A stretch of 64,000 nucleotides of DNA from Anaeramoeba flamelloides (GCA_027625915.1 JANTQA010000057.1:3658001-3722000), one strand, 5' to 3'; shown: positions 1 through 12,587, numbered from the stretch's first letter. Notes: generated by a model from the sequence alone, not told the origin. Numbers and translations are program-made.

Positions 1-877
1 AATTAAAAATTCCATTTTTTCAACAGAATTGAAAAATGAAATTTTATTGATTTTGAATAACTCTTCAATTAAAACCAACTTTCTGAAATTTTTTGACAAA
101 CCAGAAATTTTTACTCAACAAAAAATTTTTAATCAATTGAAAATTTTTATAAAGCAGTGATATGATAACTTCAATAAAACTTTTTTGTTCAGAAATCGGC
201 CAATATTTTTTAATTTTTTTTTTATTTTTTTAGTCATTTGATTTTCTGTGAGAAATTTTAAATTACTTTTTACATTACTTTTTTATAAAGGGTTTATTCA
301 ACCTCATATTAATTCCCGGGGTGATCATATTTGATGAAATACAACTCATTAATTTGATTTTATCTCATTTAAAACCTTGATATTAAAAAAATCAAAAAAC
401 AAAACAATGTTCTAAGTGCCTATTGGGGCATTTTTTTGTTTAAAAAAATTATTATCATAGCCTCATTTTTAAGCGAGGCACTTGAAAAGTTGAATTTTAA
501 AACCACGTAAAAAATTAAAAAATTAAAATAATTCGACTTTTTAGTAAAATATTCTTTTCAACTCTTTTTTGAAAACAAAAATATATTACTATCTACCAGT
601 AGAAACATTCCCTCCGAAATTTAAAACTTAACTTTTACAAGAAAAAAAAAATAAAAAATAAAAAAAAAAAAAAAAATTTCCATTTTCTTTCAATATCTTG
701 TTATTTCTAATTACACCTAATCATTTGGTGAAGTTTCTTTTCTTTTTCTTTCTTTTTTTTTTTTTTTTTTGAGTGAATAATTAAATTAAAACCGAACAAT
801 CATAATTTACTTTTTTTGGTTTAAAAAAATATAATAATTAAATTATTTTATTGGATGTGTGTTATCAAATCGAATCA

Positions 878-966
<89 letters not shown>

Positions 967-3900
967 TAAATTATTATAAAAATTATTTAAATTTTAATCT
1001 TACTAGTTTTTTTTTCCTCTCTCTTTATCTAATAAAATTATTAATATAAATATTTTATTTATTTATTTATTTATTACTAATATTTTTAATTTTAATAGGG
1101 TATGTTCTTTGTACTTTTATTAAAAAAAAAATTAAAATCATTATTTTTATGTATGTATGTGTATTTTAATATTTACCAACAAACAATGCGGTTTTGATTT
1201 TAAAATAATTAATGTGGAATTAATAAAAATTATCGCAATTTATTCCGCCATTAAATCTTCTTATAGAATTAAATTTGGTTTGTTAATGTGCATTACACTT
1301 TCTTTAATATTTCATAAATGTTATATGAGAAATTGGTATTTCTACAAACTTTAAATTTTATCAGTTTTTTTTTTTTTTTTGTAAATGTCTCACTGTTTTG
1401 AATAAACAGTCAATTCGTATACAATATCGTGGACACATTTCAAGAAAAGATTATGTGTAATATAAAATTAATATATAAGTCTACATGTGTGTATACGTGT
1501 GTGTACTAATATGTATATTATTTTGATTAAAAATATAAATTATTTTTCAGTCAATAAGGACCCTTTTTTATTGAAGAAATAGAACAAATTCTATACTTTT
1601 TATTCAATATTCTTCTCAAAATAATTTTTCAATTTGTAGATCTAGATCATTTTTTCGAATTTAATTTAGTCAAATTTAATTTTTTTTTTTTTCTTTTTCT
1701 TTTTTCTTTCTGTTTTTTTTCTTTTTTTAGTCAAACCAATTCGAAAAAAAAATGTTTAAAAAGTACAAATTAACTTTAAGAAATTTGAGGGTTTCTAATT
1801 TCTTTAAAAATTCAGATACTTACAATTAAAAAACTTTATGTCAACAATTTTAATTTCCTCAAAGAAATTAAGAACTTTTACACTGGAGGTGCCCCATTTA
1901 AACATGCTTGAATTTTTTTATTTTGTTAGAGCGTTTCTTTTATTAATATCAACTCTAATCTGAACTTTATTATTTCTCTTATAACAAAACAATCTTATGT
2001 TTGATGATTCCTTAAAAAAAGAATTGAAATTTTCATTTTTGGCTGTTCCCTTTGAGTGAAATGGAGTTGTCAATATTAATTTTGAAAACAAAAACTTGAA
2101 ATATGGAAAAGTCATTTATTGTGTTTTTAAAATCTTAAAATTTTCAAATATTCTCAAATTCTTGTTGATTTTAATTTATCATTTCAATTTTTTTTTTTTA
2201 AACTTTTTTTCTCTTAAATTTAAAAAAAAAAAATATAAATATCAATTATTTTTTATAATTGAAGTTTGAAGAATAGATAAGAAATAAGTAGAATTACATA
2301 CATTAGAGAATATTGAACATTCATATTAAGCAAAACTAATCAATTTATATATTTTTTCTTAAAAAGTGAAAAATTAAAATTCTTAGGGACACATTGAGAA
2401 AAAAAACAAACATGGGAAGGTTCATTTTGATCTAAAATTGAAGATCAAATAAAATTTAAATCAAAATCAATATGGTTTTTCAACAATTATTTTCTCTGTT
2501 TCAATAACATTAGAATAACAGGTTTTTATTTTTTTATTATATTTCTTGCAATAAATAAAAAATTTACACAACAATTAGGTTTCAATCAAGAATATTAAAA
2601 AGTAAAAAGCAAAATGTTTAAAAATAATCTCAATCTTGAAATTTACAAAATATTTTTTTTTTTCTAAAATCCATCCAACCCCTTTTAAAAGTATGTAATC
2701 CATCTATTATCACGGGAAATCTTTGACTTGAAAATAGTTTACAAATTTTGAAAATTAAAGATTTTTTCCTATTTAGGTGTAAATATTCAAAGAAAAGTAC
2801 ACCACGTCCAAAAAGAATTCATAAAATAAGTTTATGGTAAATAGAATTAAGCTATCTTGATTTTATTTTTATTAGAAAAGATAGGGAATATACTTGTTTT
2901 TAACTCAAATTATTATTCCCATATTGATTTTAGTTTTGATATAAATAAGTTTAAAATATGCTACTTTTCCATTTTAGAAGCTTTTTTTTCAATGATAATG
3001 TTTATATTGAATCTCAGTAACAACTTTTTTCAATATATTATATCTTTAGAGTTGTTATATAAAATAAAAAGATCATAAATAGAATGTTAATTTTCCAAAA
3101 GAGCTTGAATAAAAAAAGATGGGGTGTACAAAGTTAATATTTTCATTTCTTTTCGGTATAAAATAACAAAAATGTGAAATATCTAGAATCCTTTTTTGAT
3201 CTTGTTTCAAATTATCAAGGTATATGTATTAGAAATTTAATTTGTTTTTCAAAGAAAATTTAACAAAGTCTTTTCATAAATTAACTTGAATAACGGGCAA
3301 TAATTTGAAACAGGAATTAAGACCTCCAAAACTTTGGTTTTTTAAAAAGTTTTTGCTTGCAAAAAAAAAAAAAAAATATTTTTGGTAGTCTTTTAACAAG
3401 TTGTTTTCCATTGACAAACCAAACTTTTAAAATTAAAAAAAAAAATCTTGTTTGATCCTTTGTTCTGAAAATTAAAAAGAATCCAGATATTTTGATTTCT
3501 TTTTGAAGGGGCAAATCACAGAAATAACATAAATCACAGAAACTTGAATCTCAAATTTTTATGACCTTTTGATTTTTATTTCTCACCTCTAAATTCGGGA
3601 ATTTTTGTGATTTAGCTAATTCCAAATTAGTTATTCAAAGTTGCATTCAAAATGATAAAGTTTGGAATTATCATAAGCATCGATTTTTTTTGTTTTTTTA
3701 GATTTAAAATTGAAAATAAATTGATTATCTATGAAGATCTTTAATTGAAATAAAGGTGTTGTTTTATCCTATCTGGTAAAACAGTAATTTTTAACAAAAA
3801 AAAAAAAACACTTCTTTATTATTAAAAAGAAAATTAATTACAATTTTTTTTTTATTTTTGTACAAGATTTGATTTAAATTCTGAGATAAGTTTTGTCTTT

Positions 3901-5203
3901 TGTTCTTTGAAAAAAATGATAACTAGAAAAAAAAATTAAAATTAAAGTGTATATTTTTTTTTTTTTTCAAATATTGAACAAAAAGGATCCAAATAGTTTA
4001 AAAATGAATTGTTGAATAAAAAAAATCAGTATTTTTGTTATTTTGTTTTAGTATAAATATTAAATTTTTTAACTTTTCAAAAAAACACAAATTTAATCAA
4101 CTAATTTTTTTTTTTAATTCTTTTTTTAAGAACAAATGAACTATTTGTAATTATCTGGTTATTATTATTTCTGAAAACTCTATTATTAGAACTAAAATAT
4201 TAATTAAATTTCCAGAAAAAAAATATTATTTAATTATAAAATTCCTCTTTAAAATTAACAAAAAAAAAAATACAAAATAAATTATTGTGTCTATAAGGTA
4301 TTTTCCAAACGGTGTGACTTTTTTTTTTATTATTGAATTTCATTGAATATTATTTTTGCAGGTGATCCAACACATAGGCCGGTAATATAAAATTAATAGA
4401 AATGATAATGCTGATTGAATTAATGCATGTTGTTTATATTTCAAAATATTTTTCATCAAAATATTTCCAAAAAAACGAAAAAAAAAAAATAATATTTTTT
4501 TTTGACAAAACAAGTACGATCAATTTCAAGAAAATTTTACAATATTCCAAGGTGTGTATATAAATTTTTAAACTGTAAAATACATTTATAATTTTTGGAT
4601 TCTATTGCAAATTTTGCCGTTATTAAGTCTCTTAGTAAAAAAATACTTTTTATGCTCAAAAAGAAAAAATAATCACCAATTTTCGTACCTATAAAATAAT
4701 TTCTAAAATTGGGGTCATAAATCTTTACAACTTTAATTAAAGTATAAAAAATGTCAAAAAAAAAAAAAAAAAAAAAAAAATTATTAAAGGTCAGTAAACA
4801 ATGAACAATGATATTGTAAATTTAAAGCTTGATATTCTAATTGGTTTTTTTACATATCTTTTAAAAGAAATTTACATGGTTTTTTATAAGTTGTTCATAT
4901 CCCATAAGCTCCCATATTTTTCTGTAATTTTATTTTAAATTCAAAGGGGGGTTTATTTTTTTTTTTTTTTTTTTTCCAATTAATTAATTGTTTTAGATTT
5001 GAAAAAAATAAAAAATTAAATTAATCAAGAGAAATTTAAAAAAAAATGATCACTATAATCTTAATTTATTCTAAAAAAATAGATCGTTTTGTCGATTTCA
5101 AAGATAAAAAAAAAAAATAATAATAATAATTAATTGCTCTAGATATTAATCAAATACATATATAATAATAAACAAATATTCTCTTAACTTGTGTGATTTA
5201 TAG
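1..5203. other. Non-coding stretch upstream of the calcineurin A-like exon
   Basis: No convincing gene was found on either strand. The stretch is A+T-rich with many poly-A and poly-T runs, an (AAT)n microsatellite near 878-961, and a degenerate copy of a dispersed repeat near 4430-4720. Short open frames here (for example 2857-3078 and 1918-2115) have random-looking composition. A 20-base island at 4362-4381 has a good acceptor before it and a GTAATA donor after it, but cannot be tied to a known exon. Some of this is probably a long intron of the phosphatase gene whose 3' exon begins at 5204. Confidence 0.6.
878..961. repeat. (AAT)n trinucleotide microsatellite
   Basis: About 27 uninterrupted AAT units. 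One frame reads as poly-isoleucine, which is an artefact of the repeat. There is no sign that it is translated. Confidence 0.95.
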
Positions 5204-6497
5204 TAACCATGAATGCAGAGAAATGACAGCAAGATTTAATTTTAAAAATGAAGTAATATCAAAATATAATGAAAATATTTATGAAGAAATTATGAAAACT
5301 TTTGATTGTTTGCCATTGGCAGCCATAGTTGACGATAAATTTTTTTGTGTGCATGCGGGGATTTCACCGGGGTTGATTGATGTGGAAATGATTAATGAAA
5401 TTAACCGGTTTCAAGAAATACCAACAAGTTATCAACTATTTAGTGATATTTTATGGTCTGATCCCGATCCAAATTATGATCAAACAGAAGAAACAGCATA
5501 TAATTTTAGCTTAAATAAACCAAGGGGTGGTTCGTATCATTATTCTTATAATGCGGTAATAAATTTTTTGGAACAGAATGATCTATCATTAATAATTCGA
5601 TCTCATGAAAGTCATAAAAACGGGCATTTCCAATACAAAAAATGGGAAGAGACGAATTTTTCTTCTTTAATAACAATTTTTTCATGTCCAAATTATGTTG
5701 GGATGGGAAATAATAAAGGTGCAATATTAATTTATTCAAATAAATCAATTATAATAAAGGAATTCCATGGGGTAAAGCACCCTTATTGTTTACCTGGTTA
5801 TATAGATGGTTTCCAATGGTCTTTCCCCTTTTTAGAGAGTAAAATAAAATCGGTTTGGGGTGCGTTAATAAATTTAAAGTTGGAAATGGTAAGTAATGAA
5901 AGCTCAATTTTGGAGTTCGGTGGGAAGAAGAATAATGTTGTAAATAATAACAAGGTTGTAAATAGAAAATCTGTTAAAAATGAAAAAAATCCCTTTCAAA
6001 ATATTAAAAAAAATAGACTAGTTTATTATAAAGTTTTGTCAATTATAAAAATAATTTCAATGTTTTCATCACTTAGAAAAAAGAAAAAATTACGGTGTGG
6101 GTTGTCCCCAAATGAACAAAAAACAAAAACAAATCATCATTCTGATACTTATTTAAACCAAAAAAAATTATTTGATGTTCGAAAAAAATTAAAATTCCAA
6201 TCAAAGCTCGCTAAAAAATTCCGTATTTCGTCCTTTGAAAGCGTGCCATTCAAAAAAAAACTTATTGACGGGTATACGAAGTTTTTTTTAGAAACCCATA
6301 CAAAAAAACAGTCGAAATTGCAACCCAAATCTTTGTTCATGCATCAAAATAAAACAATAGACTTATTAAATCAAAAATATAAAAAAAAAATGGAAAAATT
6401 ACAAGAATTAAAAAAAAATTCAAATGTATCTTCAAATAAAAAGAAGTTTAACTTAATTATAAAATTACAAATAAAAAAGCTTAAAAAAAAAAAATAA
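5204..6497 (+). CDS. Calcineurin A-like (PP2B) Ser/Thr phosphatase, 3' terminal exon
   Basis: This exon encodes the C-terminal half of a PPP-family metallophosphatase closest to calcineurin A. It starts after a TTTATAG acceptor; a split Gly codon (GG upstream) would restore GNHEC. Visible family motifs: NHECRE (metal ligand Asn), FDCLPLAA, CVHAGISP (metal ligand His), ILWSDPDP, RGGSYHYS (phosphate-binding Arg), IIRSHES (His ligand) and SCPNYVG. It continues into HPYCLPGYIDGFQWSFPF, matching the calcineurin B-binding helix, which separates PP2B from PP1 and PP2A. After about residue 230 comes a roughly 200-residue Lys/Asn-rich tail with no recognisable calmodulin-binding or autoinhibitory helix. 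The exons for the GDxHG and GDxVDRG motifs were not found in the 5.2 kb upstream, so the gene is either split by a very long intron running off the window or is 5'-truncated. The open frame of over 430 codons with conserved residues argues for a live gene. Confidence 0.8.
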
Positions 6498-9400
6498 AAA
6501 ATAAACCTGATTAATAATTTTTATTTTTATCCTTGGTTAAGTTTTGAAAATAAATGTTTTTTTTTTCATGAAAAAAACTCCCAAGGGGGTTTTAAATAAA
6601 AATAAATGTATTCCTATCCTTTTACGGGATATCTTCTTTTATATAATTCACCTAGGTTTCAGGATTTTCGAAAAAGATAAAAACAAAATTATTTTATTAA
6701 AAAGAAAAAATTGATTTTAAAAAGGAATTTAAATAATTCAGAAACAGAAACAATAGTATTTAAGTAACTTATTTTTTTTTCTTTTTTTTACTTTTTGAAA
6801 ACGGTTTTTTTTGAAGGGGATTTTTTTAATAGTAATTAAAAAAATATATTTTTTGATCTTTCAAATTTTTTTTAATTAGGTTGTCATTCCAAAAATTAAA
6901 TTTACTTTTTTAAATTTTATCAATTTAAAGTTGAATTTTTAACTGATCAATAGATAACCAATGATATTGCTGTTTTTTTGTAAAGAATTAAAAAAAAAAA
7001 GGGGGGGGGGGCATTCTAGAAAAAAAAAAAAAAAAAAATGCAAAAAAGTTGTTCAATGAAAAGTCCTTTAGAAATATTACAGGTTCGTTTTTTTTTTTTT
7101 TTTGTAAAACTGATGTAACTTGTTATTAATGGGTGGTTTATTTATTCAATTGTACTCGTTTTCTTTTGGATGGGAAAAAACAAAAAGATAAAAAAGAAAA
7201 AAGAAAAAATGTTCAATAATTTCAATTAAGAAAAATATTATAAATTGTCGGTTTAAGGGGTTGGAAACTGTAAAATTGGTTTTGAGTTATAAAGTCGTTC
7301 CACCAAATGCAAATTTATTAGTTCCAACTTTCAAAAAAAAAAAACCTCAAAAATAAAATAAAATCAAAATTGTTTTGTTTGTTTATTATAGACCAAGAAA
7401 GATTTCCTAAAAAGGGTGTTTTTTTTTCTTTGAAGTCATTATCATGAAAAAATAAAATTGAAAAAAAAAAGTTAGACAAAACTATTATTTTAATTAACTA
7501 TTTCATCATTAATAATAAAGTTTATTAACGATATAATCAAAAGTGCAGTTCTTTGGATTCAAAAGACTGTTGTATCTATTGTTGTTAGTATAACAGCCTT
7601 TTTTAAAAGCCTTGAGTCTATAAAAAAGGGTATTTTTTAGGTAAAAAAATACAAATTAACTGAAGAATGAATTTTTGTTTTATTCGCCTTTAAGATAATT
7701 ACTTTGATAGAGAATAACGATTAGTTTTGAAAATGTTGTACTCGTCTACTAAAACTGAAATAGAGGAAAAAAAATTCTTATGATAATAATTGGGACTGTC
7801 CATAGAATGCCTAGTTTTTCTTGTGGTTTTCTTTTTTATGTGTTAAGTGTTCTGGGTTTTCCGGGGTTTTCTATTTTATTTGTGAAGTTTTCTCTGTTTT
7901 TTTTGTGGTTTTCTATTTTATGTGTGATGTGTACTAGGTTTTTTTCACTTTTTGAAATAAACAGAAAACTCAAAAAAGGCTAACAATCATTTTTATTACA
8001 AAAATTAAAAAAAAAATAACATAAAATCAAATAAAAATATTATTTTCAATTTATATCAATATATAATTCCATATTTGTCAAAATAATTAGTTATCCGTTT
8101 TAAAGATATGATTAAATTTAAAATACTTTTAAAATATATAATTATTACCATTTATCTGTTAAGAAAAAATATTCGAATTATTTACTATTAAATTTAAAAC
8201 AAATATATTAATAAAACCTGGAAAATTGAATTTTACAACTTAAATTTTAAAATATCTTTAAAAATAATTTTTGTTTAAAGATCTTTTATTAAGCAATATA
8301 TTTTATTATAAGTGGAGTTATCAAAAAATCAAAAATTAATAAATGTTTAATTTTTTTTTGAAAAAAATTTTTCATGATCCTGGTTTGAATTTTAATTAGT
8401 TTTTGTTTTGCAAGAATGAATTTTTTACTTAAATTTTGCACAATGAAATGAAAAAAAAATTGATTACCCTTATTTTTCAAAAGGGTTTTCCAAATAAGCC
8501 TATTTCAAATACCCAAGTGATAAATAAGAATAATTTCATTTATATTTAGAAAAAAATCAAGTAGAATTCTAGGAAAATAACTCAACAATTAAAAGTATCA
8601 TTGGCTATTTAAAATTATTTTTTTTTTTATAACATTTATGTATTCGTTAAATTTTTTTCACAGTCTTTAGGAGTTGAATATAAATATTTTTACAAGTGCA
8701 AAATATAGCTGAAAGGGTTTCAAGACAATCGATTAGTAAATGAGGGTGTTCGGAAACTAATTTTTAAAATAATAATAATCATCTTAAAAAAAACAAAAGG
8801 GGGGGGTATTTATTTTGAAAATAAAATAAAAACGATATTGCTTTGGTGAACATTGACTGTGTATACTGTATTCTAAACAGTAGATATATGTGGAAATTTG
8901 TGGCAAAAAATTGTTTTTATTTTCGATTTTTTATTATTGGTTTTGCTTCGTCACTTTGAGTTTTCTAGTTATTAGTGTTTTATGGTAAAATATCCATCAA
9001 GGAAAACAAATTTCACATATGCATTTAATTAAATTTTATGTGTTTTTTCTATTATAAGTTTTTTAAATCAACATTGTTTTCTGAAAGATTGATATGTTTT
9101 TTTTTTTTTTATTTACAAAAAGTGGTTAGTTTTTTTTTATTGATAAAGTAAACCAAATATTTTTAAATCATTTGTGATAAGCGAACCCTGTTTATATTAA
9201 AAGTTTGGGTGGTTATTCAAAGATAATATTGATTATGCTTATTTCAATATCAAAATATATTGTTTCCATTTCTTTCTTTTTTTTTTTGCTTTTTTCTTTT
9301 TGATATGGAATTAATTACCATTTTTTTTTTTTTTCTATAATCTTTGCGGATTATTAATTATAATAATGGGAATAACCTTCTATAAACCACACCTATTCCT

Positions 9401-10452
9401 ATTGTGAATTTTTGATAACTTTTGAAGATTGTGTAATTTGAGAAAATTTATCCCCGTCTTTTAATACAATTGTTTTGCTATTTTTGTTTTTTTTTTTTTT
9501 TTTTTTTTTAATGTAAAGAGAAATGAACCAAAAGATAAAGAAATGTAACACGCCATAGGTGTAAAATGTGTTTTATTTGAACAAAAAAAGACCAAAGAAG
9601 TGGTTGGGTTTTTTTTTTTTTTTTTTTTTTTGTTTTTTGCTTTTTGATGATTGGAATTATAAGAAAGGGGTTCTAATCGGGGTTTCTGGGGAATTTTACT
9701 AGCATTTGGATACATGTAGATACCAAGTAACTAGATTACCAAACACGTTTATATTTAGTTACAATGTGATGGAACCACATGCTAAATGTTTCTTGAGTTA
9801 ATCATAAAGATAAAAACTTTAGGGATGGTTCATTATGATGAAAAAATTTTCTTTGAAATATAAAAAACAATTAGAATTTTTTTTGTTGATAATAGCTTTA
9901 AAAAAATGACTGGATATAAATGAGAGATTATTAAAAATCAAAACTGAAAACCAAGAAAATTTTTAAAAAATGTGCAACCCCAAATACTCAATTTTCAATT
10001 TACATCATTCTTGAATTCATAATTTTATATTTAATTATGTTAGTTTTAGGGGGTGTGATCTTTGGTTTTTTTGAAGATCTCGAAGATTTTTTTTATTATT
10101 CTCATTTTTCTGTTAATTCATTTTTGAAAAGAATGTTATAAACCTATTACTTCGTTAAATATAGGAAGTTGTGATAAAACAACAAACTGGATTAAATTGT
10201 ATTAAATCGAGGTGGTACTTGAAGAAAAAAATTTGTTTTAAATTGTAGAAAATTAAGCCATTGGAAATTTAAAATAAGAAATGGGTGATTTTTTATTAAA
10301 AATTTGTTTTTTTTGAAATTGTGAATATGTTTTGAATTGTATGTTGTAAATCTGTATTTTTGGTCAATCAGGATTCTTTACCTTTTTTTTTATATTATTT
10401 GATTTTTTCGAGATTTGTTTTCTGTTATTTTTTTAAATTTTGAATTTTTTGT
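6498..10452. other. Intergenic, repeat-bearing stretch
   Basis: No supported gene. It contains an 11-base G run near 7002, several long poly-A and poly-T runs, and a copy of the GTTTTCTGTTTATTT repeat at about 7794-7985 whose open frame is a by-product of the repeat. The open frames near 8289-8480 and 9461-9715 are low-complexity Lys/Phe/Asn translations. Confidence 0.6.
7794..7985. repeat. GTTTTCTGTTTATTT family repeat, partial copy
   Basis: Several spaced variants of GGTTTTCTATTTTATGTGTG and TTCTAGGTTTTTTTCACTTT, ending in GAAATAAACAGAAAA. The same words recur in the hairpin-rich blocks at 38.5-39.0 kb and 45.95-46.48 kb and, briefly, at 59.63 kb. This copy lacks the full palindromes seen in those blocks, so it is probably a degraded or partial unit. 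Confidence 0.6.
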
Positions 10453-10641
10453 TAAGGGACTAGTCTCTATTAAAATTTTTTACCTAAATTTAATAGAGGT
10501 TGAGAAATTTTTTTGGTAATTGCTTAGATTTGAAAGACGGTGTTTATTCCCGTAATCAACTTGTTCCTATATAAGGAACCCCTATTTAGAATGGGTCAAA
10601 AAAAAAAAAAATTAATAAAATAATAGAGACTAATCCCTTAA
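10453..10641. mobile_element. MITE, TTAAGGGACTAGTCTCTATT family, copy 1
   Basis: About 189 bp bounded by TTAAGGGACTAGTCTCTATT on the left and its near-perfect inverse AATAGAGACTAATCCCTTAA on the right. The TTAA at both ends would fit a TTAA target duplication as used by piggyBac-type elements, but it could also be part of the terminal repeat. There is no coding capacity. A second copy lies at 29861-30036 in the opposite orientation, sharing internal sequence (TACCTAAATTTAATAG and the following 70 or so bases). Family assignment is inference. Confidence 0.75.
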
Positions 10642-10860
10642 AGAGGACTATATGAATTTATTTAAAATTGGATTTTTTGCTTTGAGCAGGAACCCTTTTA
10701 ATTTTTTTTTTTTAATTCGAATTTTTATAATTGGGAATATTTTTTGAAAAGTTCAAATAAGAAACAATCTAAGATGATTTTTTCTGTTGAAATATTCAAA
10801 TCAAGAATTATTTCAAGTTTTTTCTTTTATTTGTTATTGATATCCTGATTTTTTATAATA

Positions 10861-11116
10861 CTGTTATTTTCGAATTAAAAAATGGAAATTTTTAGTTCAA
10901 ATTCCAAAAAAAAAAAAATTCTGTTTAAATGCTGAAGTAAATTCAAAGATCTTCACAACATCATTTAGAAATGATATTTTTAGATAATAAATTATACTTC
11001 CTTAGTTAACTCTGTGACAGAATTTTTACTATGCTAATTTGGTTGTAGCAGTAATAATTCATATTCAGTTCATAAACTGAAATAGAAATTTTCACAAATT
11101 GATTGGAAAATAACAG
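10861..11116. mobile_element. MITE, CTGTTATTTTCC family, copy 1
   Basis: A 256 bp element bounded by CTGTTATTTTCGAATT and the inverse AATTGATTGG-AAAATAACAG, flanked by TA on both sides as expected for TA target duplication (Tc1/mariner-type insertion). It matches the copy at 29383-29635 through the interior, for example ACAACATC.TTTAGAAATGA and CTTCCTT.GTTAACTCT. Non-coding. It ends four bases before the next inverted-repeat element. Confidence 0.8.
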
Positions 11117-11120
11117 TATA

Positions 11121-11790
11121 GTAGGGAAAAAAATACCTGGCAAGATTTTTAATTGTGAATATTAGTAACATTTTTGTGTAATTTCATTTATTTTCGATCA
11201 AATCCTTATTATAAATAATCATTTTTTTTATGAGATTAAAAATAAACCTACCTAAAGTTCATCAAAGCAAGGTGTCTCTAGAATACTCGATTAATTGTTT
11301 GATAGCCTAAGTAGAACAACTTTTTTTGAAAAACAATACACAATTCCACTTTTAAGGCACAACTTTCAACTAAATTTCAAGGCACAATAAAAATCTCAAA
11401 TTAAGGTACAAAATTCATATTCTAGTAAAATCAATTGTAAAAAAAAAATTCCAAATTTTGTACCTTAATTTGAGATTTTATTAAGTCTTAAATTTCGTTG
11501 AAAGTTTTTGCCGTAAAACTGGAACTGACTGTAGAGTTTTATAGAGGTTTACTAGAATTTGGAGAATGATAATTTTTATTCTAGTTTTTTGATTGATTGA
11601 ATGCTATTTTGAACAAGTGTGGTTTCATTAATCATCATTCTAATAAGTGGGTGAGTTATAATTAAAAATTTTGATCAATAAAAAAGGGGTTTGATTGAAA
11701 ATAAAAGAAATTACAGAAAAATTTTACTAATATTCACAATTAAAAATCTAGTCAGGTATTATTTTCATGTCCTGGTATTTTTTTCCCTAC
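11121..11790. mobile_element. Long-TIR foldback element bearing a nested MITE
   Basis: Inverted arms of about 75-95 bp begin GTAGGGAAAAAAATACC at the left and end with its inverse GGTATTTTTTTCCCTAC at the right. Both arms contain TTTTTAATTGTGAATATTAG and the following ATTT/TGTAATTT. The right arm has an extra 19 or so bases near the tip, a small internal duplication of ATACC-type sequence. The roughly 500 bp centre contains a complete second element (11339-11535). No open frame of note. Confidence 0.7.
11339..11535. mobile_element. Palindromic MITE, CAGTCAGTTYCAC family, copy 1 (nested)
   Basis: This is a near-complete hairpin. The left arm (TTCCACTTTTAAGGCAC..., TTTCAAGGCACAAT, CTCAAATTAAGG) is answered by inverse sequence ending in CTGGAACTGACTG next to TA. 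A cleaner copy lies at 20069-20263. It is nested inside the foldback element at 11121-11790, so it inserted later. TA flanks suggest Tc1/mariner-type mobilisation (inference). Confidence 0.75.
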
Positions 11791-12200
11791 TTTATATTTG
11801 AATATTGTCAATCAAAAGAAAAACAATTTTAGGAATAATTTCACAATACCTTTTTTTATGGTCGGTCTCCCATTGAGTAAGAAAACAATTTATGATAATT
11901 TATTAGAATAATAATTATGATTTTTTTTGGCCAATGTTTTTTTCTTGCAAACAATTTTTTAAAATTAGCTATCAACAATTGGTAGGGAAGAAATTATTGT
12001 ATATATGTTTTGTATTTAGGGTACATAATTCTATTTTGATTATTTTTGCAATAAAAAAAAATTTCAAGACAAAAAAATGAAATTAAAAAGAAAAATTAAA
12101 CTATAAAAGTTATCAATTTATTTTATTTTAGGAATTAATTTTCATTAATTTAGTGATCATAAAGGAATTAAAAAAAAATAACAAAATCTTAATATTCAAT
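11791..12200. other. Intergenic 3' flank of histone H2A
   Basis: No gene seen. A+T-rich DNA between the foldback element and the H2A stop codon. Confidence 0.6.
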
Positions 12201-12587
12201 TTAGTTTTTTTCAGAACCTTCTTTCTTTTTTGGTCTTAAGGCTTCATGGATGAATGGGATAACACCACCTTCATGAATTGTAACACCGTCAAGTAATTTT
12301 CCAAGCTCGTCATCAGATTTGATAGCTAATTGGACATGTCTTGGGAGGATTCTTTGCTTTTTGTTATCGATGGCTGCATTTCCTGCCAATTCAAGTAATT
12401 CTGCAGTCAAATATTCAAGAACAGCTGCCATGTAAACTGGAGCACCAGCACCAACTCTGTTTGCATACTTTCCTTCTCTTAAATGTCTATGGATACGACC
12501 AACTGGAAATTGAAGACCAGCTTTGAATGATCTTGAGACTGGTTTTGCTTTTGGTTTCTTTTCGCCTTTCTTTGCTTTTTTGGACAT
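12201..12587 (-). CDS. H2A: Histone H2A
   Basis: An intronless gene for a 128-residue core histone that pairs with H2B in the nucleosome. Residues 1-20 are the Lys-rich tail. The fold then carries the signature [17 protein letters not shown], followed by [40 protein letters not shown] and [14 protein letters not shown]. The acidic-patch residues are kept ([12 protein letters not shown] near the position of canonical 90-92). There is no SQE/D motif at the C-terminus, so it is not H2A.X-like. The docking region reads [11 protein letters not shown], closer to H2A.Z (GGVIPHIH) than to the usual GGVLPNI, but the L1 and N-terminal parts are canonical. The start is the only reasonable Met. No H2B partner lies within 2 kb on either side. 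Confidence 0.96.
   Translation of the reverse strand: MSKKAKKGEKKPKAKPVSRSFKAGLQFPVGRIHRHLREGKYANRVGAGAPVYMAAVLEYLTAELLELAGNAAIDNKKQRILPRHVQLAIKSDDELGKLLDGVTIHEGGVIPFIHEALRPKKKEGSEKN

Noticed and set aside
855-1049. Open frame with a long poly-isoleucine run
   Set aside because: It is the translation of the (AAT)n microsatellite and has no protein-like flanks.
7780-7983. 67-codon open frame rich in Phe, Leu and Cys
   Set aside because: It lies on a repeat unit (GTTTTCTGTTTATTT family) shared with 38.5 kb and 46 kb, where the frame is not kept.
9461-9715. 84-codon minus-strand open frame
   Set aside because: It contains two poly-Lys runs from poly-T tracts, and the rest matches no family.
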